Assembly (NCBI GenBank): GCA_934691725.1
Contig: CAKUTF010000003.1
Span: forward strand, 62,001-126,000
DNA: 64,000 nucleotides
Reading direction: 5' to 3'
From: an uncultured Fibrobacter sp.
GTDB lineage: Bacteria > Fibrobacterota > Fibrobacteria > Fibrobacterales > Fibrobacteraceae
Part shown: positions 8,372-18,063 of the stretch, one piece after another
Layout: the number at the start of each line of letters is the position of its first letter
Numbering within the stretch: position 1 is the first letter of the stretch
Notes under the pieces: model-generated
Database searches by the model: none
Seen by the model: the letters and a program-made list of their open reading frames with translations, nothing else
Told to the model about the DNA's origin: nothing
Program-made: the position numbers and the translations under genes

Positions 8372-9564
8372 TTAGCGAGACCCAGGGCATCGAGAATGCC
8401 CGGATACCATTTGTTTTCGTTTCGGTCATAGGCTTCGAAACCGCCGACTTTTGTAAATCCCCAGTATGTCCAGCTGATGCCATACTTTTCCGCGGCGGCA
8501 ACCGCTTTCTTCGACCAGAGCGCATAGTATTTATCGCTAGGGCCTTCACTCCCACAGTTGGTGCGGGTTCCGGCTGCAACGCCAAACTCTCCCATGTTCA
8601 TCGGAATGTGCCCTCCGTTGATGTCCGGGTACAGCGACTGCGCCAAGGCGACATATTTTGCCATATCGGTTGAAACCGTACTCGTATAGGTTTCATCGCC
8701 CTTGCAGTTGTAGCCGTGACCTTCGTGGGTAAAGGTATAAGGTTCGTAATAATGTCCCGAGAAAATGATGTTGCCGTCCTGGGGTAGCTTTAGCTGGTTG
8801 AGCAACCCGAATTTTGCGGCAGAATTGGATTCGAACATAATCGTCTTTCCCGGTGCAGCGCTTCGAATCACCTGATAGGCTCCAAGCATCACATCGTTTA
8901 AAACATCCGCATTCTTGAAAGTCGGTTCATTCAAGATTTCAAGAACGAGCATTGAATCCGGAAATTCGTTCAGTTTCGTTGCAACCTGGTTCCAGATAGT
9001 GTAAAAATGCGCCTTTTCCGCTTCGTATGCGGCGGCATTGTTCACCGGATCCGCAATGAAATTGTTTCCGGCATTCATCAGTTCCTGATACCAGTGAAAA
9101 TCGACAATGACGACAAGCCCTTCATTGATGGCCAAAGCGACATCTTCTACAACTCCGGCAAGGCGTTCGGGATTCACTTCGTGTGTGACAGGGTTTGAGT
9201 TGTGTTGCCAGCGCACCGGAATGCGGACGGAGTTAAAACCGGCATTTTTGACGATTTTAAAATCGCCGTCTTCGATAGGATTTCCCCAGCCTCCGTCTAG
9301 ATTGTCATTGTAACCAAAATTGTAGGGCTCGTCGGGAACATTGTCCGGGTAGGACTTGGAATCCCAGGAATTTCCCAGGTTGATGCCTCGTCCGAGCCTT
9401 TCGTTCATCGCCCTACCAGCGGAATAATCGACCGGGATGACCTGGGCAGCGGAAGAGTTCCCGGTGGAGCTAGAAGAATCCACACGGGTAAGGCTTCCCG
9501 AATCGTTTGAACAAGCGACGAGCAGGGCTGCCGTTAGAAGAAGAGGACTGAAAGTTCGTTTCAT
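8368..9564 (-). CDS. GH5 family endoglucanase-like lipoprotein
   Basis: 398 residues. The signal peptide ends in lipobox LLVAC (Cys18), followed by a Ser-rich linker (about 20-40), so the enzyme is tethered to a membrane surface. The catalytic domain (about 50-398) shows GH5 landmarks in order: GRGINLGNSWD, RIPVRW (114-119), DFHW (155-158), LNEP with the acid/base Glu213, HYYEPY (271-276), GEFGV with nucleophile Glu326, and WTYWGF. Both catalytic Glu are present, so it should be active, probably on beta-1,4-glucan or mixed-linkage glucan; exact specificity (cellulase, lichenase, mannanase) is not certain. No binding module is attached. It is divergent from the six-gene surface operon that starts at 9795. 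Confidence 0.9.
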   Translation of the reverse strand: MKRTFSPLLLTAALLVACSNDSGSLTRVDSSSSTGNSSAAQVIPVDYSAGRAMNERLGRGINLGNSWDSKSYPDNVPDEPYNFGYNDNLDGGWGNPIEDGDFKIVKNAGFNSVRIPVRWQHNSNPVTHEVNPERLAGVVEDVALAINEGLVVIVDFHWYQELMNAGNNFIADPVNNAAAYEAEKAHFYTIWNQVATKLNEFPDSMLVLEILNEPTFKNADVLNDVMLGAYQVIRSAAPGKTIMFESNSAAKFGLLNQLKLPQDGNIIFSGHYYEPYTFTHEGHGYNCKGDETYTSTVSTDMAKYVALAQSLYPDINGGHIPMNMGEFGVAAGTRTNCGSEGPSDKYYALWSKKAVAAAEKYGISWTYWGFTKVGGFEAYDRNENKWYPGILDALGLAN

Positions 9565-9794
9565 GAAGGTCCTTTGATATGGAGATACGCTTCAAAACTA
9601 AATTATTGTCTAGCGGATGATTTTTTTCATTTTTCAAAAAGATGTTTACAGAGGAAACCGCCTAAATTTGAAAAATTTGGGCAATTAAAAGATTTTGCCG
9701 CCTTTGCAAGCGTTTTTTTTCAAAAAGTGAAACGGGAATAGGTAAAAAACAAATTATATTATGGTTCATCGGATTTTGGAGAATTTGAAAACCT
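9565..9794. promoter_or_regulatory. Divergent intergenic region between GH5 lipoprotein and the surface operon
   Basis: 230 bp, A+T-rich with several poly-T/poly-A tracts. It must hold the promoters of the minus-strand GH5 gene and of the plus-strand operon beginning at 9795. A TATATT hexamer at 9755-9760 is a possible -10 for the operon, but no good -35 stands 16-18 bp upstream, so an alternative sigma factor or an activator may be needed. No convincing operator palindrome is seen. Confidence 0.4.
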
Positions 9795-10538
9795 ATGAAC
9801 GCCAAAATACAGAAAAACCTTTGGAAGTGCCTTTGCCTTTCGCTTCTTTTTGTGTCTTTTTCTTTTGCTAGCATCGGTTTCGGCGAATACCGCGACCGCG
9901 ACCAGTCGCGCTTTGTCATGAAGCCGGCTAAGCCTTTCCGCCCGGACAAGGACGTGGTGACGGTCATCATGCGTGAAGCGATTCCTCGCGGGGGCGGATA
10001 TACTTACCAATATCCGCGCGAAAACCCCGAACCGGTGATGACGGACAAGTATGCGAAGGAAGGCGCCCTTTCGATGGAAATCGAGCTGATCGCAAGCGAC
10101 TATTCGGGCGTTGCGATATGCATTGCTGGCTCTGTCGATCTCACACCCTATCTCGAAGAAGGCGTCCTGGAATTTTGGATCAAGGGCGAAAAGGGCGGGG
10201 AAAACGCTCTGTTCGTGCTGGTCGATGACGGCGTAAAGAGCGGCGGCGAATCGCTCCAGGTCAAGCTCCGTTCCAAGAGCCTCGGCGAAATTACGACCGA
10301 GTGGACTCATTTCAGCATTCCGCTCAAGCTTTTCGGCATGACGGGCCTCTACTGGGATGCAAAGAACACGCGCGACGTGATGCTTCCCTTTGCCTGGGAC
10401 AAGTTCAAGGGCTTCCGTCTCGAAGTCCGCAAGGATGAAAACGAATCCTTCAAGGTCTGGATTGACGATGTGGTCATCAAGAAACACGGCAAGCCTTACG
10501 AAGGCCCTGCCAACTATCCTTTCCGCAATGCGATTTAA
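9795..10538 (+). CDS. Secreted CBM-like (galactose-binding fold) protein, first gene of the surface operon
   Basis: 247 residues with a signal peptide (about 1-26, ending SFAS). Residues about 80-240 look like a jelly-roll carbohydrate-binding type fold: VLEFWIKGEKGG, WTHFSIPL, then the closing strand SFKVWIDDVVIKK. The WIDDV-type ending is shared by CBM4/9/11-like and CIA30-like modules. No catalytic domain or sorting tail is present. It is the first gene of a co-directional run (next gene 9 bp downstream) that encodes three outer-membrane barrels, a lipoprotein and a GH18-like protein. I infer a soluble or surface-associated glycan-binding partner of that set; the ligand is not known, and the fold assignment is by pattern only. 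Confidence 0.65.
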   Translation: MNAKIQKNLWKCLCLSLLFVSFSFASIGFGEYRDRDQSRFVMKPAKPFRPDKDVVTVIMREAIPRGGGYTYQYPRENPEPVMTDKYAKEGALSMEIELIASDYSGVAICIAGSVDLTPYLEEGVLEFWIKGEKGGENALFVLVDDGVKSGGESLQVKLRSKSLGEITTEWTHFSIPLKLFGMTGLYWDAKNTRDVMLPFAWDKFKGFRLEVRKDENESFKVWIDDVVIKKHGKPYEGPANYPFRNAI

Positions 10539-10547
10539 GAGGGTTTT

Positions 10548-12779
10548 ATGCGTAAACTGTTTTCTTCTTTTTTAATCGCTTCTTGCGCAACAGCCGTCTG
10601 GGCGACTCCTACCCAGGTAAAGCTCGATTCGATTCATGCGTCGCTTGACACGCTCTCCGGCAATATGGAATCTACGCTGCTCGGCAAGGACGATCTGCCG
10701 GTGGCGGTCTCCGGCTTTATGGCTTTCCGCGTCAAGAATTTCCACTATTCGGAATCTTCTCCGGCTTTTGCAAGCGACAAGGCCCGCACATCCGTCGAAG
10801 CGATTTTCAAGGCAAATGTCGTCGCCATGCCGAATTCGTACATGACCCTGTGGACGAACTTCGCGTTCCCGTTCGACCTTTCCGGTACGTTCGGAAACAA
10901 GTATGCAACGCAGCCGACAGGCGTTCCGACTTACGACGAGCGCGTCCTCTACGATCATTCCACGGACTATTATTCTTCGACGATTGACGAAGAGTTTAAC
11001 GTGGGAGCGGATATCCGCGCGGGCGTCTTTGGCGCATACATCACCGCGGGCGGTGTCATCTGGGCGAACGCTTCGCCCCTTACCATGTGGGAACGCGAAA
11101 CGGCTCCGCGCTTTTCGTGGCAATACGAACTCTTCGAGGACGAGAAAACGGTCAGCACCTATTACAAGGAAAAGTCCTTCAAGCCGGTGAAGGAAGGCGG
11201 ACGCGCTTTCTGGACAAACCGTTCGTTTGGCGGCGTTTTTGCGAATGTTTACCAGTTGCCGTTCAATATGAAAGCGCAGTTCATGGTCTCCCAGCCGATG
11301 GATATGGATATGGGTACGCGCGACGGTCTCCGCCTTTATGCCGGCCAGCCGGGCGAACTCGAAACATACGGCTTGCACGATATGCGCGGTTCCGTTTATC
11401 ATGGGAGAATTGCCAAGGAGAAGCTTTTTGAGTCGCTGACGCTCGGTGTGAACTATATGGGCGTTGTCTTTGACAAGGGCATTATCTATGAAGACGAATT
11501 CCGCAATCAATACGTGACAGCCGGGATGACGCCTTCCCTTTTGAATACACATGTCGCTTCGATTGATATCAAGGGAAACATCACTCCGAAACTCTATTTG
11601 ATGGCCGATGTCGCTTTGAGCATTACGGATTCCGTCAATTTCTACAAGTCGGATGATGCCGCTCAATCCCATGGCTATGCAAAGGATGCTTACGAATCCG
11701 GGGTGGCGACTCCTCAGGTCGGTATCTATATCAAGGCGCAGAGCAAGCACATCGAGGGCTGGCCGATAACTGTCGAAGGCATCTACTTGCCGAAAGACTT
11801 TTATTCTCCGTATTCTCTGAGCAATCCGTCTCGCTTTACTAGCTGGCGCAAGGATGAAATGTACCTGAACGGCGGTTCTCTCCGCTACACGCCGAACATG
11901 ATGGGATTGAACATCAAGGTGGAACCGACTTTCAACCGCGGCTATTTCGACTTCCAGTATGGCCAGCATCGCCAGATCGAAGAAGGAACGGACGTTTTGG
12001 TCTTCAATTACCGGCTGAACGGTCGCAATATGTGGGAAAGCACCAATTCCTGGACCAAGCACAAGCCGATTTTCTGGGCGGATTCCGGAAATGCGGATCC
12101 GCGCTCGAGCGGCTATGTTGCCCGCACCGGTGTCTTGGAACCGGGCGTGGGAATCAAGCTGCGCCGTCAAAAGGGAGGACTTTACGGCGGAACATGGGAA
12201 ATGTGGGAATCCTTTGTCGCTTACCAGAATGTGGATCAAATCAAGAAGGGTGAAGTTCCTAGCCATGCCAAGTGGTCCTCTTACCTTTCGATGATGGGTG
12301 GTTATGATATCGGGCATTGGTTTGGGACAGACCGCAATATCATGATGACTGGCTATGCGGCTCTCTCCGGCATTTCGACCACGATTGCTCCGATAGCCTA
12401 CAGCGAAGACCAGAGCGACATGCTTCTCTGGAGCTTCTATGGACAGTTCGAACCGACTGTCGCGGTAACTCCCAAGTTCCATATGGTCGGTATTTTGGGA
12501 ATAGAAACTTTCCGTTCCAAGTATGCCTATACGGCTTATTCGATTTCAAATGGTGTTCCCAAGACATCCGATCTGTATAATGAAGTTGGATCTTCTTATT
12601 ATGCCTATGCGCCGATTAATTATCTAGAAACGGCTATCGGCTTGGGCTTTGACTGGGATTTTGCGGATCGCGCAGGCTTGCACGTCCGCTACAAGTGGAT
12701 GACGCATTCCGACGAGAACCTCTCTGTAAACGATTGGCATTCCCATTACATCGCGGCAGAGACCAAGGTCTGGTTCTAA
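10548..12779 (+). CDS. Large outer-membrane beta-barrel protein (paralogue 1 of 3)
   Basis: 743 residues. The signal peptide is about 1-20 (ending AVWA). A short helical stretch (about 21-45) precedes many amphipathic beta strands rich in Tyr/Trp/Phe. The C-terminal residue is Phe (ETKVWF), as in BAM-dependent outer-membrane barrels. The motif ASPLTMW (about residue 175) matches the corresponding place in the two following genes, so the three are related. Spacing to neighbours is 9 bp upstream and 14 bp downstream, with GGAGGG before the next start. The size would give a barrel of 20 or more strands. I do not recognise a named transporter family; a porin or glycan-binding outer-membrane protein is the likely type. 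Confidence 0.75.
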   Translation: MRKLFSSFLIASCATAVWATPTQVKLDSIHASLDTLSGNMESTLLGKDDLPVAVSGFMAFRVKNFHYSESSPAFASDKARTSVEAIFKANVVAMPNSYMTLWTNFAFPFDLSGTFGNKYATQPTGVPTYDERVLYDHSTDYYSSTIDEEFNVGADIRAGVFGAYITAGGVIWANASPLTMWERETAPRFSWQYELFEDEKTVSTYYKEKSFKPVKEGGRAFWTNRSFGGVFANVYQLPFNMKAQFMVSQPMDMDMGTRDGLRLYAGQPGELETYGLHDMRGSVYHGRIAKEKLFESLTLGVNYMGVVFDKGIIYEDEFRNQYVTAGMTPSLLNTHVASIDIKGNITPKLYLMADVALSITDSVNFYKSDDAAQSHGYAKDAYESGVATPQVGIYIKAQSKHIEGWPITVEGIYLPKDFYSPYSLSNPSRFTSWRKDEMYLNGGSLRYTPNMMGLNIKVEPTFNRGYFDFQYGQHRQIEEGTDVLVFNYRLNGRNMWESTNSWTKHKPIFWADSGNADPRSSGYVARTGVLEPGVGIKLRRQKGGLYGGTWEMWESFVAYQNVDQIKKGEVPSHAKWSSYLSMMGGYDIGHWFGTDRNIMMTGYAALSGISTTIAPIAYSEDQSDMLLWSFYGQFEPTVAVTPKFHMVGILGIETFRSKYAYTAYSISNGVPKTSDLYNEVGSSYYAYAPINYLETAIGLGFDWDFADRAGLHVRYKWMTHSDENLSVNDWHSHYIAAETKVWF

Positions 12780-12793
12780 GGAGGGCGTAAACG

Positions 12794-15007
12794 ATGAATA
12801 TGAATATGAAAAAAATTTTGATTGCGCTTTTCGCCGCTTCCGTTTCGATTCCCGCTGCGACGGAATGGCAAACACAGGAAGCCCTGGATGCGAAGGTGGA
12901 TTCCATCAACGCGAAACGCGGTGTCCAGATAGGCGGAAAGATTCGCGCCGTGGCGCAGGCCTCGTATTTCGACACGGACAACGACCCGACCGGAATCAAC
13001 AAGATGCCCGAGACGGAACGCAACGAGTTCGCAAATGCCGACCTGGAATTTCACTTCCGCCCTTACGAATTTGTCCGTGCCAATGCGATGCTTCGGATGG
13101 GAGCGGGAATGCAGGAGTATTTTTCTTCGGCTTCCAAGACGCTTTCCGTCGGCTGGCTGAACGTCGAAGGGAACATCGGAAGTTCGTTCTACTGGGGCGT
13201 CGGAGATTTTCGGCAACAGTATTCTCCGCTGACACTCTTCTCTCCGGATGTGGAAATTCTCTATGAGCCAACGATTTTTGCGAGAAAGCGTCACATGGCG
13301 GAATCGCAGGAATTGCTAGAAGGCAACCAGCGCAACTTGCAGGGCGCAAACATCCAGTTCCGCCATTATTTCGGAAATTCTGTCGGTGAACTCCGGGCCG
13401 AAGCCCTTTTTGCCCGCCTGAACCGTACGTCCGTCTTGGATTTTTCGGGAGCCGAGGGGAACATTCTCCAGAACGATTCCGTTCCCGGAGCTTCTCTCGC
13501 TTCTAATATGGACAAGTGGTTGCTCGCCGCGAACCTGGAACTTCTTCCGATGAGCAAGAATCTCTACGTTGGCGTTACCCCGATGTATATCTTTGACAAT
13601 GAGGATTCCTATACCTATACCTATCGTCATCCTGACAAGGATTTGAACGAAGGCTATGTTTGGGATGATATCAATCCTTTTGATACGGACCCGCAAAAAA
13701 CCTTGATTGTCAGTGGTCGTGTAGGCGGTGATATCGCAGGATTCCTTGGCAATCGGAATTTGATTTTGGATCTCGTTGCGGAATACGCCTATTCTTCCGA
13801 TGAAATCTACAACCATGCGTCTGTTCCTGTCGTGGACCCGATGACAGGGCTTCCGGTTATCGATGAAACGACCGGTGAAGCGGTTTCGACAGAGGTCGCT
13901 ACCAAGGAAACTTTGGACGGATCGGCGCTTCTTGTCACGTTGAATGCGGGGTACAAGACGTCGGATGCCTGGGGAGTTGTTTTGGGATTGAATGTTGTCC
14001 GCAATGACAGCAACTGGTTCAACAACTTGGCCCAGTCCCCGAAATTCTTTGCCCGGCGCATCCTGAATACGGACAAGGATGGAAATACGATTAAATATGG
14101 CGTGAACTCTCCGCTGTATTCCTCTTTCGATGCTCTGTATAATTATTCTCCGAAATATTCTCCGGCAACAACGACGCTCTCTACGGATGATGGCGGCATT
14201 CGGGATGGCCAGACAGAAAGCTATAACATCGCCCCGTTCAACAAGAGCTCCTGGAAGTCCGGGGTCTATTCCCGCTCCCAACTGGCTTTGATTGAATCGC
14301 TCAGCGACCCGGCTTTGCAACTGGTCTTGCCAAACGGGCTTGCTACGTCGAACCGCCTGGGAACTCAAGGAAATGTTACGTTCAACTGGAAGGACTTTGC
14401 CGAAGTACAGGGACTTTTCAGCTACTTTACGCAGGTTTCTCCGATCGCCGGGTTCAAGGAAGCGAACTATCTGGAATTCGGCGGCGGCGCCAAGGTGGAT
14501 GTTTTCAAGATGCTCGGTTTCCAGAAACCGCTGGAACTTTCCGGCTCCTATAAGCATTCCGAACGCAGCATCGACACGGACAACTGGGCGGTTTCTGGCG
14601 GTGTCGATGGAACGGAGGAAATCAAGAGCGACTTTATCAATGCCGGGCTCTATGTCCAATACCTGCCACGCCTCGGATTTACCGCAGGTCTGCAATACAT
14701 CAAGACGGATTACAACGCTTTCCAAGGCGCGCTCAGCGGTCTTTCCGCTCCGATGCTGAGCAGCAAGCAGTTGCAGTGGATGATCGGTCTGGATTATTCC
14801 CTAGCGGAAAACGCCTGGCTCTCGCTGAACTTCGGAATGGTTTCCGTCAAGAACGAATACAACACGGCTACGCTTGTAGCGAACGCTTCTTCGGACGGAG
14901 CCTACAACCTTCCTTCTTATTACGATGTAACAACCGATGCGACAGGGAATTACAAGCATGAATTTTCCCAGTCGATTGTCGAAGCTTCCATTAACGTGGA
15001 ATTTTAA
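12794..15007 (+). CDS. Large outer-membrane beta-barrel protein (paralogue 2 of 3)
   Basis: 737 residues with a signal peptide (about 1-21) and a helical stretch (EALDAKVDSINAKRG, about 30-44). A long beta-strand-rich barrel follows and ends in Phe (ASINVEF). A block near residues 143-180 (YSPLTLFSP, then EPTIFARKR, then LEGNQRNLQGAN) lines up with the third protein's YTPYTLYTP, EPEIFAEAR, RRLLQGIN. The two are clear paralogues, and paralogue 1 shares a shorter version. Of three closely placed ATG codons at the start (12794, 12800, 12806), the first is used here; GGAGGG lies 8 nt upstream of it. Likely role: outer-membrane pore or surface receptor working with its two neighbours. Confidence 0.75.
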   Translation: MNMNMKKILIALFAASVSIPAATEWQTQEALDAKVDSINAKRGVQIGGKIRAVAQASYFDTDNDPTGINKMPETERNEFANADLEFHFRPYEFVRANAMLRMGAGMQEYFSSASKTLSVGWLNVEGNIGSSFYWGVGDFRQQYSPLTLFSPDVEILYEPTIFARKRHMAESQELLEGNQRNLQGANIQFRHYFGNSVGELRAEALFARLNRTSVLDFSGAEGNILQNDSVPGASLASNMDKWLLAANLELLPMSKNLYVGVTPMYIFDNEDSYTYTYRHPDKDLNEGYVWDDINPFDTDPQKTLIVSGRVGGDIAGFLGNRNLILDLVAEYAYSSDEIYNHASVPVVDPMTGLPVIDETTGEAVSTEVATKETLDGSALLVTLNAGYKTSDAWGVVLGLNVVRNDSNWFNNLAQSPKFFARRILNTDKDGNTIKYGVNSPLYSSFDALYNYSPKYSPATTTLSTDDGGIRDGQTESYNIAPFNKSSWKSGVYSRSQLALIESLSDPALQLVLPNGLATSNRLGTQGNVTFNWKDFAEVQGLFSYFTQVSPIAGFKEANYLEFGGGAKVDVFKMLGFQKPLELSGSYKHSERSIDTDNWAVSGGVDGTEEIKSDFINAGLYVQYLPRLGFTAGLQYIKTDYNAFQGALSGLSAPMLSSKQLQWMIGLDYSLAENAWLSLNFGMVSVKNEYNTATLVANASSDGAYNLPSYYDVTTDATGNYKHEFSQSIVEASINVEF

Positions 15008-15023
15008 TGGGAGGGACTAAGGA

Positions 15024-17183
15024 ATGAAATCGAATATGAAAATGCATTTGCTCGGATTCTCTTCGATGCTGCTCCTTTCGGCGGCGACGGCTTTTGCCTC
15101 TTCGGAAGATTCCCTTGTCGGGCAGCAAAAGTCTCTGCTTGAAAAGCTGGATTCCCTGAACGATGCGGTTTTGGGGCTGCGTGTAAACGGTTCCGCCAAG
15201 GCGGGTGTCTTGACTTCGATGGCGAAGTCGGACCAGTTTGCAGGCAACTCTCCCACGCAGGAAAGCCAGGCCTATACGACGGTCAATCTGGTGTTTACGG
15301 CTCATCCGAGTTCCGAAACGGAAGTCCGGGTGGAAGCTCGACTGCACAAGGATTGGCAAAGCGCCTACGAAGAGAACAACAACCCGATTATCGGACACTG
15401 GTTTTCTTATGACGGCTTGATTCTGAACAAGCACTTGGCGTTCAATCTCGGCTATATGCGCGTCGGCTATACGCCTTATACGCTTTATACGCCGCAGCCG
15501 AACCTTTTGCAGGAACCGGAAATCTTTGCCGAAGCCCGCTCCGAAGCGATGGCGCTCCGCAATCTGGATACGACTTCCCGCCGTTTGCTCCAGGGCATCA
15601 ATGCGGACTATCACAGTGGAAAGCTTGGATTTATCGATGACATCCATGCCCAGGCAACGGGGGCGCGCCTTCGGAACATCGCCAAGAAAAACGACGAGTC
15701 CTTCTTTGACTTTGACTGGTCTGACAGATATCTCTTCGGCGGACGCTTGGGCGTTGAAGCCTATGGCGCGCGCCTCGGCGTGAACTATCTGGAAGTTTTC
15801 GACAGAAAGAAGAGCTTTTCTTCGCACGATCTCGGCTTGAGCGATACGGTTGCCTTGGATGACAACAAGGTCTTCTCCGGCGAAATCGGTTTTGACTCGA
15901 AAAAACTGCTGCCCGATCTGCCTGTCGTTTTTGGGGTGAACGGCGAATTTGCCATGTCCTGGTGGAATGCCGACTCCTATTATCTGGCAAGGAAAACGAC
16001 GACGAGCTATTCTTCCCAAAAGGGCGTGATTCCCAATGCGGATGGAGGCATGGATTCTGTCGTTTATGTCGGCGTAGTTTCTAGCCCATCCAATGTTGTG
16101 GAGTCTCAGGAACTTGAAAGCGAAAACGGCAACAGCTTCTATGTGGAACCCTATGTAAAGGGCGGTTTTGGCGATTTCCATTTTGATTTAAAAGGTCGTT
16201 ACTTACAGAATGATAAAAAGTTCTGGTCTGAAATGGCTTCTGCTCCCGCCTATCGGGGCAATACGGTCATCTTGAATGCGAATGGCTTGTATGCGGATTC
16301 TACCTATATCGGTTTGGTTTCGGCTTTTGGAATGTCCAGTCTTGAAAATCTCTATTTCCAGGTCTATAACTCCAATCCCTACAATGCGACAAATCTCCAG
16401 TCTTCGGATATGTCGAATGTCTTGTCGGCTGGCTCCGCGGAATCTCCGTACCTGTATTCTCGCCTGTATAACAACTACAAGAATGTCCACGTTTATCGCA
16501 ACGGCTACAATGCAAACACGATCAAAAGATTGGAATTGAACGAATTGATGTTCCTAATGGACGGTTCGCTGGACATGGCGCTGCCGATGGGGATTGCAAC
16601 TCCGGACCGCAAGGGCTTTTCGGTGGCATTTGACGGAGACTGGAATTCGGCGATTAACCTGAATGTTCGGTTTGCCCAGTATAACCAGGATGTGATTGAC
16701 AACAAATACACACAATATGCCGTGGGTTTGGGAATTCGCCTCGATCAGGTCTTGAATAATTTCGATGTCCGTGACATCTTTGGCGATGAAGATAAGGCTT
16801 TGATTCAACTTTCCTATGCGCATTCCGAAGAAGACGCCTACTTCCAGCGCAAATCCGATCGTATCATGGGCGGTGTCTCGGCTGGTGTTTGGGGACCGAT
16901 TGGAATCCAGGCTGGGTTTGAACAGTTTACGCTGGAATACGGTGTCGCTCTGCCTGTAACGAGTTCTGCCCGGATAACCAAGGTCGAAGAAATGCTGTTG
17001 CGTGTCGGTCCGCGGATTAGAATCGCTCCGGCTTCGTATCTTTCGCTCCAATATGGATTGCTGACGGACAAGGTTTCGTTCAACCGTGTGGGAACTGCGG
17101 AAGATGGATCGGAAATTGTTGCCGGGGATGAATTTTCCATCGACAAGAACGTAATCATGGCCGATGTCACGGTGGCATTCTAA
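15024..17183 (+). CDS. Large outer-membrane beta-barrel protein (paralogue 3 of 3)
   Basis: 719 residues. A signal peptide (about 1-26) is followed by a heptad-like helix (QQKSLLEKLDSLNDAVLGL, about 33-51) that could form a periplasmic coiled coil. A beta-barrel follows, ending in Phe (DVTVAF). The paralogue block near residue 149 (YTPYTLYTP then EPEIFAEAR then RRLLQGIN) matches the preceding gene. AAGGA precedes the ATG. Helix-then-barrel order is known from some trimeric porins with an N-terminal coiled coil; whether that applies here is inference. The gene lies between the second barrel and a lipoprotein in the same operon. Confidence 0.75.
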   Translation: MKSNMKMHLLGFSSMLLLSAATAFASSEDSLVGQQKSLLEKLDSLNDAVLGLRVNGSAKAGVLTSMAKSDQFAGNSPTQESQAYTTVNLVFTAHPSSETEVRVEARLHKDWQSAYEENNNPIIGHWFSYDGLILNKHLAFNLGYMRVGYTPYTLYTPQPNLLQEPEIFAEARSEAMALRNLDTTSRRLLQGINADYHSGKLGFIDDIHAQATGARLRNIAKKNDESFFDFDWSDRYLFGGRLGVEAYGARLGVNYLEVFDRKKSFSSHDLGLSDTVALDDNKVFSGEIGFDSKKLLPDLPVVFGVNGEFAMSWWNADSYYLARKTTTSYSSQKGVIPNADGGMDSVVYVGVVSSPSNVVESQELESENGNSFYVEPYVKGGFGDFHFDLKGRYLQNDKKFWSEMASAPAYRGNTVILNANGLYADSTYIGLVSAFGMSSLENLYFQVYNSNPYNATNLQSSDMSNVLSAGSAESPYLYSRLYNNYKNVHVYRNGYNANTIKRLELNELMFLMDGSLDMALPMGIATPDRKGFSVAFDGDWNSAINLNVRFAQYNQDVIDNKYTQYAVGLGIRLDQVLNNFDVRDIFGDEDKALIQLSYAHSEEDAYFQRKSDRIMGGVSAGVWGPIGIQAGFEQFTLEYGVALPVTSSARITKVEEMLLRVGPRIRIAPASYLSLQYGLLTDKVSFNRVGTAEDGSEIVAGDEFSIDKNVIMADVTVAF

Positions 17184-17195
17184 GAGGTAAAACGT

Positions 17196-18056
17196 ATGAA
17201 AAAACTTCCACTCTTTTTGTTTGCTCTTGGAACGGTTGCTTTTACAGCGTGTTCTTCATTAGATGTGAACAAGTCGGAATCCTTGGAAGAAAACTATCCG
17301 AAGGATTTTGTCTCTGCGGATTATATGGCTTTGCATCCGGGACTTCGCAGCTTGCAAATCCAGGATTATGTGAAGCTGCATAATGCGGAACAGGGCTTGT
17401 CTCAAGATGCGATCGCGGAAGATTCTGCCGCATTTTTAGCGGATACTTCCATTTTGCACCAGATTTATACAAATCCCTTTTATGCGGGATATACGGAAGA
17501 AATGTGGTCTGATGATTGGAGCTTTTCGATTTCGGAAAACAAAGTCTGCAAGAATGATACGATTGCTTTGCGGGTTAAGCATGCGGATTCCGTTGTCAAG
17601 GTCTTCTTGGGAAAACTCACCTATGAAGAGGGAAGCATTGTTGCTGTCGAAGGCTTTACGGATTCCCTAAAGTCTCCGGAGTCGGCTGTCTCCTATGAAA
17701 TTGACGGAGTTGTGAACTCTATCGTTAAACAGCTCGGTAGCACGGTCACGGTCACTGATACAAATTCCTGTGTCGTCGTACTTGATTCGGCTGAAGGCGG
17801 ACTTCCGAATGATAAAAGACGGCAACTCCTGAAATTCAATTTCTATGGTACAACGGACGATTTAGCGGCTCTTGCAACGGTTCCTGTCGATACTTTTGCC
17901 ATCAGCAGCCAGTATCTGATGTTCGGACAGGCCCATGGCTGGGCGTATCGGGTCTGCACGGATGCGGAAAAGAACAATCCGCTCCAGTCCGAAACATATC
18001 CGATGAAGAAACTCTATTGCGCAGACGGAGACGTTGTTCGCGAAATTGCGGAGTGA
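17196..18056 (+). CDS. Lipoprotein of the surface operon
   Basis: 286 residues with lipobox FTAC (Cys19). The mature chain starts with a polar linker (about 20-38). Residues about 90-280 are beta-rich with four further cysteines, including ENKVCKND, TNSCVVV, YRVCTD and KLYCADG, which could form disulfides. No catalytic motif or named domain is recognised. It follows the third barrel by 12 bp and precedes the GH18-like gene by 7 bp. By analogy with glycan-uptake loci where a lipoprotein partners a barrel, it may be a surface or inner-leaflet partner of the outer-membrane proteins; this is inference from order only. Confidence 0.7.
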   Translation: MKKLPLFLFALGTVAFTACSSLDVNKSESLEENYPKDFVSADYMALHPGLRSLQIQDYVKLHNAEQGLSQDAIAEDSAAFLADTSILHQIYTNPFYAGYTEEMWSDDWSFSISENKVCKNDTIALRVKHADSVVKVFLGKLTYEEGSIVAVEGFTDSLKSPESAVSYEIDGVVNSIVKQLGSTVTVTDTNSCVVVLDSAEGGLPNDKRRQLLKFNFYGTTDDLAALATVPVDTFAISSQYLMFGQAHGWAYRVCTDAEKNNPLQSETYPMKKLYCADGDVVREIAE

Positions 18057-18063
18057 GGATTTT

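Noticed and set aside
10572..12482. A 636-codon minus-strand frame opposite the first barrel gene (and similar long ones at 13316-14725 and 14991-16181)
   Set aside because: All lie opposite the barrel genes, show no domain or start signal, and follow from strong codon bias in those genes.
10548..18056. SusC/SusD-type polysaccharide utilisation locus
   Set aside because: The barrels lack the plug domain and TonB box and are too short for SusC; the lipoprotein lacks the helical TPR layout of SusD.
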